From Rhodoblastus sp052145335 (GTDB lineage Bacteria; Pseudomonadota; Alphaproteobacteria; Rhizobiales; Beijerinckiaceae), in the NCBI RefSeq assembly GCF_052145335.1, contig NZ_JBKQOU010000106.1:1-30306 (forward strand): a stretch of DNA of 30,306 bases, read 5' to 3'. The notes beneath the pieces are model-generated. The model was not told the DNA's origin. It did not search any database and saw nothing but the letters and a program-made list of their open reading frames with translations. Positions within the stretch are counted from its first letter, which is position 1; every line of letters begins with the position of its first letter. Shown here in pieces: positions 1 through 8,534 of the stretch. The position numbers were made by a program, and so were the translations under genes.

Positions 1-1
1 G

Positions 2-706
2 CTCAATCGCTGCTGGCGCGGCGACCGTTTCGTGCGCGCCTTCGCCGACGATGGCGCGGAGTTTCTGCCGATGGGCGCGATGTCCTCCGCCTGGCCGTCG
101 CTGTCGGGCGCCGCGCCGAGCGAAAGGGGGCGCAAGGCGTTGGAGAACGGTTTGCTGGCGCTCGACAAGGGCGACCGCGTGCTGCTGGTGACGCCGCCCT
201 ATGACGAAAATTCAAAACCCTTCCCGGGCCGCAGCGCCGATTATCCGCCCGGCGTGCGCGAGAACGGCGGCCAATATACCCACGGCTCGTCCTGGTTCGT
301 CGACGCCTTGGCGAAGCTCGGCGAAAACGCGGCGAGGGAGGGCGACAATGCCCAGGCGCTCAAGGATTTCTCGCGCGCTTTCGAAGTTTGGGTCTCGCTT
401 TCGCCGTTGAGCAAGACCGGGCCGGACAAGATCGATATCTACGGCCTGCCGCCGCACCAGCAGCCGGCGGATATCTACGACGGCCCCGGCCATGCGGGCC
501 GCGGCGGCTGGTCCTGGTACACCGGCGCCGCCGCGCGGATGACCTCCGCCGCCTATGCCCTCCTTGGCGTCAAGCTGGAGGAGGGCGAGCTGAAACTGCG
601 GCCCGACGCTTTTGCGGACAAGGCCGGGCTGCAGTTGAAGAGCGTGACTTTCAAAGGGAAGAAACACGTGGCCAGCGAGACGGCGGCGGAATTGCTTCGG
701 AACTGA
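2..706 (+). CDS. GH94 / cyclic beta-1,2-glucan synthase-like protein, C-terminal part (5' end outside window)
   Basis: An open frame enters from the left edge and stops at TGA 704-706, leaving about 234 residues. The visible part has the hallmarks of the glycoside hydrolase family 94 catalytic (alpha/alpha)6 barrel: a W-x-G-D-x-F-V-R-A-x-x-D-D-G segment at the very start, then YPPGVRENGGQYTHGSSW near residues 82-99, and HAGRGGWSWYTGAAARM near residues 165-181. GH94 enzymes are inverting phosphorylases acting on beta-linked glucans, and the same domain ends the very large cyclic beta-1,2-glucan synthases (NdvB/ChvB), where it sets ring size. Whether this is a stand-alone phosphorylase or the tail of an NdvB-type protein cannot be told without upstream sequence; the alphaproteobacterial setting favours the latter. 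The gene converges on the next one with a gap of 24 bases. The family call is strong; the subtype is inference. Confidence 0.87.
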   Translation, partial: LNRCWRGDRFVRAFADDGAEFLPMGAMSSAWPSLSGAAPSERGRKALENGLLALDKGDRVLLVTPPYDENSKPFPGRSADYPPGVRENGGQYTHGSSWFVDALAKLGENAAREGDNAQALKDFSRAFEVWVSLSPLSKTGPDKIDIYGLPPHQQPADIYDGPGHAGRGGWSWYTGAAARMTSAAYALLGVKLEEGELKLRPDAFADKAGLQLKSVTFKGKKHVASETAAELLRN

Positions 707-730
707 ACGCTTTGTGGCCGCGCCCGGGCT

Positions 731-1165
731 TCAGCGGGTGCGCGCCGCCAAGGCGTTCCAGGCTGCGAGGGAATCCATGTAGTCCCTCCAGTGCGCGATC
801 TTCCGGTTTTCGATCCTGACGATTGAGCAGAACCGGTTGTCGTATTTTGCGCCCGTCGCGAGGATGGTTCCGTGCACTTCGTATTCGATGACGACGACAC
901 GGCTGTCGTCGGCCTTGTGGACCGTCAGCTTGTCGGCGGATTGAAGCGCGATGTTGTCGACATAGCCCCTGAACAGGGCCATCAGGTCGTCCCGCCCCTG
1001 GACGACGCGAGGCCAGCCGGGGAAGTCGTAGAGGACCTCGTAGACGACGTCATCGGCGAGGATGTCGAAGAAATGCTCGCCGTCGACGAGGCCGCCCAGC
1101 GCGCCCCGAACCAGGGTGAAGTATGGCTCGGCGGGCGCGTAAACCGCAAATTTGGCTTTCGGCAT
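731..1165 (-). CDS. SnoaL-like / NTF2-fold polyketide-cyclase-type protein
   Basis: This 144-residue single-domain protein starts at ATG. Its pattern fits the SnoaL/NTF2-like fold: an N-terminal helix followed by a small cone of strands, with FFDILADDVVYEV near residues 32-44, a G-R-D-D-L helix near 57-61, and a final IENRKIAHWRDYMDSLAAW strand-helix segment near 117-135. Members are ketosteroid-isomerase relatives, small-molecule cyclases, hydrolases or uncharacterised proteins, so the substrate cannot be predicted. There is no signal peptide, so it is probably cytosolic. It lies 61 bases downstream of the truncated amide hydrolase on the same strand and may share its transcript. The Shine-Dalgarno sequence is weak. 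Fold call is fairly sure; function is unknown. Confidence 0.75.
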   Translation of the reverse strand: MPKAKFAVYAPAEPYFTLVRGALGGLVDGEHFFDILADDVVYEVLYDFPGWPRVVQGRDDLMALFRGYVDNIALQSADKLTVHKADDSRVVVIEYEVHGTILATGAKYDNRFCSIVRIENRKIAHWRDYMDSLAAWNALAARTR

Positions 1166-1226
1166 TCCGGACTTTCTTTGCGCTTGGCGTTGTTGCTTAC
1201 AAAAGGATGGTGGAACCCGCTGGATA

Positions 1227-2003
1227 TTACCCCGTCGGAACGACGCTGCCGAAACTGGCCTGATGGCACAGGATCGATTTTCGTCGCGCCGCCTTTCTGC
1301 GGGCGAACCGGTCCGCGGCGCGATTCGTGCCGGGCAGGAAGGTCAGGCCGCCGATGCCCTTCCAATAGGCGTTGAGCGCCAGTTGCTGGTCGAACGCCGG
1401 CGAATTGGTCATGACGTTATATTGCTTGCCGTGGTGAATGACGAGCTTGCCGTCCACATATTCGAAAATCGCCGAGTCGCCGCTGGCGTCGGAGATCGAC
1501 AGGTGCAGCGCCGCGGCGCTGCCGTTCGGCAGGGTTGGGGCGAGAATCGAGAAGGGCCCGGCGCGCAAGGCTTCCACTGCCTCGGCCACCGTCGCGTAAT
1601 TGTCGAGCGCATATTGCGCCCAGAGCGAGATTGACAGGAAGGGGCCGTTCGCCTTCGGCGTTCCGTAATCGGATTCCGCCAGATAAAGCAAATTGGCGAC
1701 GAGGCCTTTTTCATTCATGCCGTCGGTGCTGCCGGCTTCGTAGCCGGCGACGATGACGCTGCCATATTTCGAGGTCCAGGCAATGGATTTCGGGCCCGAG
1801 GCGCCATCACGCTCCATGCCCGCCGGAAACAGGTAGAGATTGGACTTCATGTCCTCTTGCCAGTCCATGTTGCGGCCGGTGATGACCGTCTTGTCGTCGG
1901 CGACATAGAGGGTCCGGGTGCAGGCGAAGGCCGAAGCAATGGATGAGCTGGCCAGCAGCGCGGCGAGCATAATTTTGTTCATCCGTGAAAAGGGCTTCGT
2001 CAC
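1227..2003 (-). CDS. Choloylglycine hydrolase / penicillin V acylase-family amide hydrolase, C-terminally truncated
   Basis: A 258-residue Ntn-hydrolase of the linear amide C-N hydrolase family, preceded by a signal peptide. The start is GTG with GGAGG six bases upstream. Signal cleavage after A27 would expose Cys28 (CTRTLYV), the expected N-terminal nucleophile. Other family catalytic positions are visible: R44 and D47 in GRNMDW, N97 in DGMNEKG, N200 in MTNSP, and R232 in NRAADRF. Family members usually have roughly 320-350 residues. Here homology stops right after DRF and is replaced by a basic unrelated tail (about residues 234-258) ending at TAA. I found no continuation of the family sequence in another frame, so the missing third looks deleted rather than frameshifted. 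Known substrates include bile salts, penicillin V and N-acyl-homoserine lactones. It may be a decaying gene. Confidence 0.8.
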   Translation of the reverse strand: MTKPFSRMNKIMLAALLASSSIASAFACTRTLYVADDKTVITGRNMDWQEDMKSNLYLFPAGMERDGASGPKSIAWTSKYGSVIVAGYEAGSTDGMNEKGLVANLLYLAESDYGTPKANGPFLSISLWAQYALDNYATVAEAVEALRAGPFSILAPTLPNGSAAALHLSISDASGDSAIFEYVDGKLVIHHGKQYNVMTNSPAFDQQLALNAYWKGIGGLTFLPGTNRAADRFARRKAARRKSILCHQASFGSVVPTG

Positions 2004-2070
2004 CGAATTCCTCCAGGGCGTTGCGCCCCTTTATCCGCCAGACGCCCGGCATGAGCAACGGCATCCTTGT

Positions 2071-5000
2071 CTATGCCTTGATCAATTGCGCCAGTTCGCG
2101 GCGCAACTGTTCGGCGCTCAATGGCTTGTGCAGCATTTTGAAGCCGCTGGCCTCGATTTCGGCGATGCACTCGACGGCGGTATCGCCCGTCAGCACCAAG
2201 ACGGCAATGGGGCGGCCAGCCACCCGCTGGATCTCCCTGGCCGTTTCAATGCCGGTCAGGCCCGCGCCAAGCCGATAGTCGGCGACGATCGCGGCGAAAG
2301 ACCAAGCCTGCTTCTCAGCAAGTTCAAGTGCGTCCTCGCCGCAAACAGCGGACAAAGTCTCGTAGCCAAATTGCTTCAGCATTGCTTCAAGGCCAATGCG
2401 AACGACCGCGTTGTCTTCGACGATCAGGACGCGGCCGCCTGGATCGTCGATTGGAGCGCTTACAGCGACAACGGGAGCGGCATCGTGGACCCGCGGCAGG
2501 GACAGCGAGAAGCGGGAGCCGCGGCCAACCCTTGAAGCCACGTCGACCTGCGTCCCCAAAAGGCTGGCGATACGGCTAACGATGGCCAATCCCAACCCCA
2601 GGCCCTGGTCAAGGTCGCGGCCCGGATTGCCCAGTTGATGGAATTCCTCGAAAATTTCGGCTTGCTTGTCGGCGGCAATGCCGATGCCGGTGTCGATGAC
2701 GTCGATTCTGACCAGCTCGCCCCTGCGGCGCATGGCCAACAGGATACCGCCTTCTTCTGTGTAGCGCAGCGCGTTTTCGATCAGATTGCGCAAGGCGCGC
2801 TCCAGCAGGGCGGGATCGGTGCGCGCTTGCCAGTCTCTCGTGACCATACGGAATTCAAGGCCCCTGTCTGCCGCTTTCGGCGTATATTCGGCCGCCAGGC
2901 GCTCGACGAGCGCGCCGAGGTCGACGCATTCCGCGATCGGCGCCACCACCCCGGCGTCGAGGCGGGAGATGTCGAGGACGCTGGTGAGCAGACCGTGAAG
3001 GCCGTCCACCGCCATCCGCATCATTCTCGCGGTTTCCATGGCTTTTGGCCGGCTGGCGACCTGCCGCTCGATGACGGAGAGCAGCAGCACCAGCGATTGC
3101 ACGGGCTGCCGCAGATCGTGGCTGGCCGCCGCCAGGAATTTGGACTTGGCCTGATTGGCGTGCTCGGCCTCGGACTTGGCGGCGACCAGTTCGCGTTCAA
3201 TCTCCTTCTGGTCGGAAATATCGCGAAAATAGACCGAAATGCCGCCCTCGCGCGTGGGATAGACGCTGAAATTCGTCCATTGATCGCTTATCGGCGAAAT
3301 ACATTCGAAATTGATAGCCTGTTTCCCCTCCATCACCTGCCGGTAATGGGCCTGCACCGGCGTCTCGCGGAGCTTGGGGAAGACATCGAAAATGCATCGC
3401 CCGAGCACGTCCTCGTGGTTTTTCTTGAGCAGCCTTTCGGCTTGCGCGTTGAAATAGGCAAAGCGCCATTGCGCATCGAGGGCGTAAAAACCATCGCCGA
3501 TGCTGGCGAGAATTTCATCCGCCTTCTCCTTGGCCGCGGCGAGCGCATTTCTGGTCTCGACCTGCGACGTGATATCGAGACTGGTGACAAAGGCTCTAAC
3601 CGGTCGGCCATCGCCGCCGGATTCTGTCTTGGCGACGCTCTCCATCCAGCGCACGACGCCGTCGTCGCCGATCAGGCGGTATTCGACCCGGTCCATCGCG
3701 ACGCCAGCCAGCAATTGTCTGTAGGCTTGCATCAGGCGCGGATGATCGGCGAGGGCGGCATGGGCCATCAAACTCGAAAACCCGGTTCCAATGGCGCCGC
3801 CGGTGGCCGGGATGCGCGGCTTGTAGCCCGTCACGCGCGCGAAGTTTTCGGCCAGCATGACCTGATCGTTGATGAGATCGAAGTCGGCATAGGTGAGGCC
3901 GGCGGCGTCGGCCGCATGACGCAGGCGGCTCTGGCTGATCCGCAACACAGCTTCGCTTTCGCGCAGCGCCAGCTCCGAATGTTTGCGATCCGTGATGTCC
4001 TCGGAACTTACAAGAATTCCGCCAATGCCGCCCTGGCCATCGCGCCAAGGCCGAGCCTCCCATTTGATCCACTTGAACGAACCGTCCGCTTGTCTGATCG
4101 GCTCGCCGTCCGAGCACTCGACAGCGCCGGCGAGGCAACGTTTGTGCGCGGCCTTCCAGGCGTCCGGAATATCCGGATAAAGCTCGTAATAGCTGCTGCC
4201 GATGGGCGTTTGCGTGAGACCGAAAGGCTCCAATGAGCGCTTGCTGGCCGCCAGATAGCGCATATGGCGGTCGAACACGGCGATGGAAACGGGGGCGTGC
4301 TCGATGAACAGGTTCAACCGATGCTCGCTGTCGCGCCGCCGCTCGTCAGCCAGTTTACGCAACGCCACTTCGGCGCTGAGCATAAGACTGGGGACGACCG
4401 CCCCGATCGCGAACATCGCCACCAACAGGAAGGAAGCGTTGACGGCGGGATGCGCCAAGGGTCCGGTCGCCGTCGCCGCGCCCCAGATTGCGAAACAAGC
4501 CAACACCAATCCCGCGGTCGCGGTGTCGCGTGGTCCCCGGCGCAACGCCGCCCACAGCAGCGGAACGATCGCAAGAAAACCCATCGGAGCCTGGTCGCCG
4601 ACCGCGCCGACCGGACTGAAGGCGACGAGACCGACCGCCGCCGAGGCTGCAATCAGCGCCGCGGTCTTGGCGAATTCCCTGGAGCCGAAATTTCCGGGGC
4701 CAGGCGTCATCCAAAGCACGATGACAGGCGCCAGCAGGAGGGCGCTCGCGAAATCGCCGATCCACCAGGTCAGCCAGACCGAATGGAATTGGCCGGGCGG
4801 GACATACCCGCCAAGCCGCAGCGCCGAAACGCCAATCGTGGCGCTGATCAGCGTCGCCGGTCCTATGCTGACAAGAGCGAATTTCGCCACATCCACGGGG
4901 GCGCCAAACGGATTCGCGCCGCCGCAGCATTTCCTGATCAGAGTGGCGCCAACCAGGGCCTCAAGCGTATTGCCCGTGGCGATGGCCATTGAGGTTGTCA

Positions 5001-5259
5001 GGGAGCCAGCCGTGGTGGCGTTGGCGGCCAGCGCCGCTACGAACACCGCCGGCCAGACGCGATATCCCCGCAACAGCATCATGGCGAGGGCAAAGCCGGT
5101 CGGCGGCCAAATCGGGCTGGCGCTTGGATTCAGCGAAGCCAATGCAAGGCCGAGTTTCGCGAGTGCGAAGTAAACAACCGCGACGCCGACGAGCTCGGCG
5201 GCATGGCGTTTCGCACCAAAGCGAACCGGTCCCGAATTGGCCAAATTCGAAGGCGTCAT
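2071..5259 (-). CDS. MASE1-PAS hybrid sensor histidine kinase with C-terminal receiver
   Basis: About 1062 residues from the ATG at 5259; a GTG at 5295 would add 12. Order of parts: a multi-helix MASE1 membrane sensor (about 23-303, including SPIWPPTGFALA), three PAS-type domains (about 315-430, 445-570 and 580-690), HisKA with the phospho-accepting His714 in ASHDLRQP, a HATPase domain (N829 in the N box, DTGIGI, GLGLGLAI), and a receiver with the IVEDN acidic pocket, phospho-acceptor D994, T1024 and K1045. It should autophosphorylate at an inner-membrane signal and pass phosphate to its own receiver. No separate output regulator lies beside it, so it presumably works through another partner. 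The MASE1 ligand is unknown; PAS domains could sense redox, gas or small molecules. Upstream and downstream genes are on the same strand but not overlapping. Confidence 0.93.
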   Translation of the reverse strand: MTPSNLANSGPVRFGAKRHAAELVGVAVVYFALAKLGLALASLNPSASPIWPPTGFALAMMLLRGYRVWPAVFVAALAANATTAGSLTTSMAIATGNTLEALVGATLIRKCCGGANPFGAPVDVAKFALVSIGPATLISATIGVSALRLGGYVPPGQFHSVWLTWWIGDFASALLLAPVIVLWMTPGPGNFGSREFAKTAALIAASAAVGLVAFSPVGAVGDQAPMGFLAIVPLLWAALRRGPRDTATAGLVLACFAIWGAATATGPLAHPAVNASFLLVAMFAIGAVVPSLMLSAEVALRKLADERRRDSEHRLNLFIEHAPVSIAVFDRHMRYLAASKRSLEPFGLTQTPIGSSYYELYPDIPDAWKAAHKRCLAGAVECSDGEPIRQADGSFKWIKWEARPWRDGQGGIGGILVSSEDITDRKHSELALRESEAVLRISQSRLRHAADAAGLTYADFDLINDQVMLAENFARVTGYKPRIPATGGAIGTGFSSLMAHAALADHPRLMQAYRQLLAGVAMDRVEYRLIGDDGVVRWMESVAKTESGGDGRPVRAFVTSLDITSQVETRNALAAAKEKADEILASIGDGFYALDAQWRFAYFNAQAERLLKKNHEDVLGRCIFDVFPKLRETPVQAHYRQVMEGKQAINFECISPISDQWTNFSVYPTREGGISVYFRDISDQKEIERELVAAKSEAEHANQAKSKFLAAASHDLRQPVQSLVLLLSVIERQVASRPKAMETARMMRMAVDGLHGLLTSVLDISRLDAGVVAPIAECVDLGALVERLAAEYTPKAADRGLEFRMVTRDWQARTDPALLERALRNLIENALRYTEEGGILLAMRRRGELVRIDVIDTGIGIAADKQAEIFEEFHQLGNPGRDLDQGLGLGLAIVSRIASLLGTQVDVASRVGRGSRFSLSLPRVHDAAPVVAVSAPIDDPGGRVLIVEDNAVVRIGLEAMLKQFGYETLSAVCGEDALELAEKQAWSFAAIVADYRLGAGLTGIETAREIQRVAGRPIAVLVLTGDTAVECIAEIEASGFKMLHKPLSAEQLRRELAQLIKA

Positions 5260-5446
5260 ACCACGCTTACCGTAAGCTGGACGGCCGCGCTCCACGTTTC
5301 AGCCGATGGAAGCGCCGAAGATGTTGCTCTTAGCACCCCTGCGTTATTTAACCAATGACAAGCGACAGTTTCAGAAATGAATTCATCACCTTCGCGAAAA
5401 CATTGGGCAGCGCGACAGTTGTTTACCGGGGAGGGTGGGGTTCGGG

Positions 5447-6607
5447 TCAATCCAGCGTCTGCCGGAAGCGAGCCACCGCGACCGTCATCGCAACCAGCGT
5501 GAAGGCGGCCAGCGCGCCGGTGTCGGCGGCGAGATCGGCAAAGCCGGCGCCTTTCAGCATTACGCCGCGCACGATGCGCAGATAATGGGTGAGCGGCAGG
5601 ATCGAGCCGACGTCCTGCGCCCATGGGGGCATGCCGCGAAACGGGAACATGAAGCCCGACAGCAGGATGCTCGGCAGGAAGAAGAAGAAGCTCATCTGCA
5701 TCGCCTGCAACTGGTTCTTGGCGATGGTCGAAAACGTATAGCCGACCGAAAGATTGGCGACGATGAACAGCATGGTCAGGACGACGAACGTGCCGAGATT
5801 GCCGACCACCGGAACATTGAAGATGAAACGCGCGGCGCCGGCGATCAGCGTCATCTGGAAAAAGCCCACCGCCGCATAGGGCAGGATCTTGCCCAGCATG
5901 ATCTCGACCGGATTGATCGGCATGGCGAGCAGGCTCTCCATCGTGCCGCGCTCGATCTCGCGCGTCACCGAAAGAGCGGTGAAAATCAGCATGGTCAAAG
6001 TCAGGATGGTGCCGACGAGTCCCGGCACGATGTTCAGCCGCGTCTCGCCGGCCGGATTGTAGCGCTTCTGCAGCCGCACCTCGTATGGCGCGGGCCTGGA
6101 CTCCAGTTTGGCGAGCGGGCCGGTCAGTTCGCGGGTGAAAACCTGCGCCGCCATGCCGTTCAAGGCCATCTGGGCGCCGTTGACGGCGGTCGGGTCGGCG
6201 GCGTCGGCGATGACCAGCACGGCGGGATTTTCCCCGCGCGCCAGACGGCGGGCGAAATCCTGCGGAATCTCGATGACGAAATTGACGGCGCCGGACAGCA
6301 TCTTCGGGTCGATCTCTTCCGGCCCGGATAGAGTGTAGCGCAGGTCGAAATAATCGGTGGCCCGCAAGGCGGTGATGAACAGGCGCGAATAAGCGCTGTG
6401 GTCGTTGTCGAGCACGGCGGTCGGCAGGTGCTTGGGATCGGAGTTGATCGCGAAGCCGAACAGGATGAGCTGCATCACCGGGATCATGATCATGGTGGCG
6501 AAGGTCAACCGGTCGCGCCGGAGCTGAATCAATTCCTTGATGAAGACGGCGGAGAGCCGCCGCATCGAGGCGCGAAAGCGCGACAACAGGCTGGCCCGGG
6601 CGCTCAT
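5447..6607 (-). CDS. ABC-2 type exporter permease (YbhS/YhhJ-like)
   Basis: A 386-residue inner-membrane permease. One N-terminal helix (about 30-50, in TMIMIPVMQLILFGFAI) is followed by a large periplasmic loop (about 55-200), then five C-terminal helices, the usual ABC2_membrane topology. The conserved cytosolic segment EIERGTMESLLAMPINPVEIMLGK is split between helices. The frame stays open upstream, but the start is fixed by the ATGA overlap (6604-6607) with the ATPase stop and by AGGA nine bases ahead. It is the last gene of TetR-adaptor-ATPase-permease. The Escherichia coli ybhGFSR relatives have two permeases, so this one probably forms a homodimer. No obvious terminator follows. Confidence 0.92.
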   Translation of the reverse strand: MSARASLLSRFRASMRRLSAVFIKELIQLRRDRLTFATMIMIPVMQLILFGFAINSDPKHLPTAVLDNDHSAYSRLFITALRATDYFDLRYTLSGPEEIDPKMLSGAVNFVIEIPQDFARRLARGENPAVLVIADAADPTAVNGAQMALNGMAAQVFTRELTGPLAKLESRPAPYEVRLQKRYNPAGETRLNIVPGLVGTILTLTMLIFTALSVTREIERGTMESLLAMPINPVEIMLGKILPYAAVGFFQMTLIAGAARFIFNVPVVGNLGTFVVLTMLFIVANLSVGYTFSTIAKNQLQAMQMSFFFFLPSILLSGFMFPFRGMPPWAQDVGSILPLTHYLRIVRGVMLKGAGFADLAADTGALAAFTLVAMTVAVARFRQTLD

Positions 6608-7545
6608 TGATAATTGTCCTGCGCGCGCGTCATCAGATCGATGAACACGTCTTCGAGACTGGGCTCGTCGCGTGTCCAGACGCGTCCCTCCGCCTGAAAA
6701 TCCGTGGCGACGCGGTCGAGCGCCGCGCCATCGCGGCCGGCGACATGCAGGCTCGCGCCAAAGGGCGCGACCATTTCGACGCCCGGCGCCGCTTTCAGCT
6801 TCTCCGCCAGATCGCCGAGATCGTCGCCGGTGACCGTATAGGTCGAGAGTTTCGCGCCGGCGACGATTTCCTTCACCGTTCCCTGCACCAGCAGATGGCC
6901 GTAGGCGATATAGGCGATCTCGTGACAGCGCTCGGCTTCGTCCATGTAATGGGTCGAGACCAGAACCGTCAGCCCGTCGCGGGCCAGACCGTGAATCTCG
7001 TCCCAGAAATCGCGCCGCGCCTTGGGATCGACGCCGGCCGTGGGCTCGTCGAGCAACAGGAGTTCGGGCTTGGGCATGATGCAGGCGCCGAGCGCCAGCC
7101 TTTGTTTCCAGCCGCCGGACAATTCCCCGGCGAGCTGGTCCTTCCGTCCGCCGAGGCCCAGTTTTTCGATGGTTTCGCTGGCGCTCGAGGCGGGATCGGG
7201 CAGGCCGAACACACGGCCGATGAATTCGAGATTTTCCCGGATGGTCAGGTCGGAATAGAGCGAGAATCGTTGCGTCATATAGCCGGTGCGGCGCTTGATT
7301 TCGGTCTGCTCGGTCAGGATGTCGTAGCCGAGGCACAGGCCGGTCCCGGAATCCGGCGTCAATAGCCCGCAGAGCATGCGGATGGTGGTGGTCTTGCCGC
7401 TGCCGTTGGGGCCGAGAAAGCCGTGGATGCGGCCGCGCCGCACCTGCATCGACAGGTTCTCGACCACAACCTTGCCATCGAAACTTTTCGACAGGTTGCG
7501 CACGTCGATGACAATGTCGGATTGGCCATTGGGCGCCGCGCTCAT
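6604..7545 (-). CDS. ABC exporter ATP-binding protein
   Basis: A 313-residue nucleotide-binding subunit with one complete ATPase domain: Walker A GPNGSGKTT near residues 44-52, Q-loop in YMTQRFSLY, signature LSGGWKQR near 141-148, Walker B LLLLDEP near 161-167, and the H-loop STH. About 80 extra C-terminal residues end in EPSLEDVFIDLM, typical of ABC-2 drug or efflux ATPases. E. coli YbhF is a tandem fusion of two such domains; here there is one, so two copies are needed per transporter. It overlaps both neighbours by four bases (ATGA at 6604-6607 and 7542-7545), implying coupled translation with the adaptor and permease. Cargo is unknown; relatives export toxic hydrophobic compounds. Confidence 0.94.
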   Translation of the reverse strand: MSAAPNGQSDIVIDVRNLSKSFDGKVVVENLSMQVRRGRIHGFLGPNGSGKTTTIRMLCGLLTPDSGTGLCLGYDILTEQTEIKRRTGYMTQRFSLYSDLTIRENLEFIGRVFGLPDPASSASETIEKLGLGGRKDQLAGELSGGWKQRLALGACIMPKPELLLLDEPTAGVDPKARRDFWDEIHGLARDGLTVLVSTHYMDEAERCHEIAYIAYGHLLVQGTVKEIVAGAKLSTYTVTGDDLGDLAEKLKAAPGVEMVAPFGASLHVAGRDGAALDRVATDFQAEGRVWTRDEPSLEDVFIDLMTRAQDNYQ

Positions 7546-8534
7546 GGCGCTTTTCCCGATTCAGCGAGGCGGGCGGAGATCGGCAGGCCGAGCGGCAAGC
7601 TCAAGTTGTCGCCGTCCGGACGCGCATCGATGCGGAACACCAGCTTGCCGCGCTCTTGCAGGGAAAAGATCACCGGCGGGGTGAATTCGGCCTGTTGCGA
7701 AATATAGATCACGCGGGTTTCGAGGCCGGCGGGACAGTTGTCGCAGGAAACGGCGACTTTCGCGCCGAGCGAAAATCTCGCCAGCTGTGTTTCTGGAACG
7801 TAGAAACGGATTTTCCTGTTTTCCGGCGGCAGCAGGGCGAGCACCGGCTGGCCGGCGGCGACGACCTCGCCGGGCCAGAAAAAAACGTCCTGGATGATCC
7901 CGTCCTCGGGCGCATGGACGCTCTGGCGGCCGATGCGCGTTTCGATCTGCTGCAATTGCGCCTGGTCTTCGGAAATCGCGGCTTCGGCGGCGGCGATCTC
8001 ATGCGTGCGCGAGGGCAGAAGCGCCGCGTCGATCTGGCGCTGCGCCTCGGCGACGGCGGCCTTGTCGCGATCGAGGGCGAATTTCGCCTGGTCGCGCGCC
8101 GCCACCGTGGTCGCGCCCTTGGGCAGCAGGTAAACCTGTCGGTCGTATTCGGTCTGCGACAGAACCAGCGAGGCGTCGGCGCGGGCGAGGGTCGCCTTGA
8201 GCACGGCGATCTGTTCGGGCCGGTTCAGCGCAGCCTTGAGGTTTTCCAGATTCGCCTGCGCCTGTTCGACTCGCGCCACCGCTTCGGCGCGCTGCTCGTC
8301 GAGCACCGGCGTCGCCATGGTGAACAGCAGCGCGCCCTTTTTGACCTGTGAGCCCGGCTGGACTTCGAGTTGCGCCAGCCTTTCGCCTTCGATCGGCCCG
8401 ATCTGCGACAGATCGCCTTCGACGTAGCCTTCAAAGATATCGGGCGACTTGCCGGGGGCGAAAATTTTCGAGGCGGCCCAGCCGAGCACGATCAGCGCGG
8501 CCGCTATGGCGACGAAGCGAAGTCGTTTGTTCAT
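7542..8534 (-). CDS. HlyD-family periplasmic adaptor (membrane fusion protein)
   Basis: A 330-residue protein with an N-terminal membrane anchor (about 7-25), then the split lipoyl-type barrel-sandwich halves: VEGDLSQIGPIEGERLAQL near 38-56, and SVHAPEDGIIQDVFFWPGEVV near 205-225. An alpha-helical coiled coil rich in Ala, Glu and Gln (about 78-200) lies between them. A beta-barrel region follows, with two cysteines in SCDNC. Such adaptors link an inner-membrane transporter to an outer-membrane channel; no channel gene is present here, so a TolC-type protein must come from elsewhere. The ATG has GAGGA ahead of it, overlaps the TetR gene by ATGA, and its own stop overlaps the ATPase start. The order matches E. 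coli ybhG in the cecR-ybhGFSR operon. Confidence 0.92.
   Translation of the reverse strand: MNKRLRFVAIAAALIVLGWAASKIFAPGKSPDIFEGYVEGDLSQIGPIEGERLAQLEVQPGSQVKKGALLFTMATPVLDEQRAEAVARVEQAQANLENLKAALNRPEQIAVLKATLARADASLVLSQTEYDRQVYLLPKGATTVAARDQAKFALDRDKAAVAEAQRQIDAALLPSRTHEIAAAEAAISEDQAQLQQIETRIGRQSVHAPEDGIIQDVFFWPGEVVAAGQPVLALLPPENRKIRFYVPETQLARFSLGAKVAVSCDNCPAGLETRVIYISQQAEFTPPVIFSLQERGKLVFRIDARPDGDNLSLPLGLPISARLAESGKAP

Noticed and set aside
665..670. CACGTG core as a second parS site
   Set aside because: The flanks (GAAA before and GCCA after) do not fit parS, and it is inside the GH94 coding sequence.
2635..4236. A 533-codon open frame on the + strand
   Set aside because: Antisense to the MASE1 histidine kinase. 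GC-rich codons keep the opposite frame open, and the translation has no domain.
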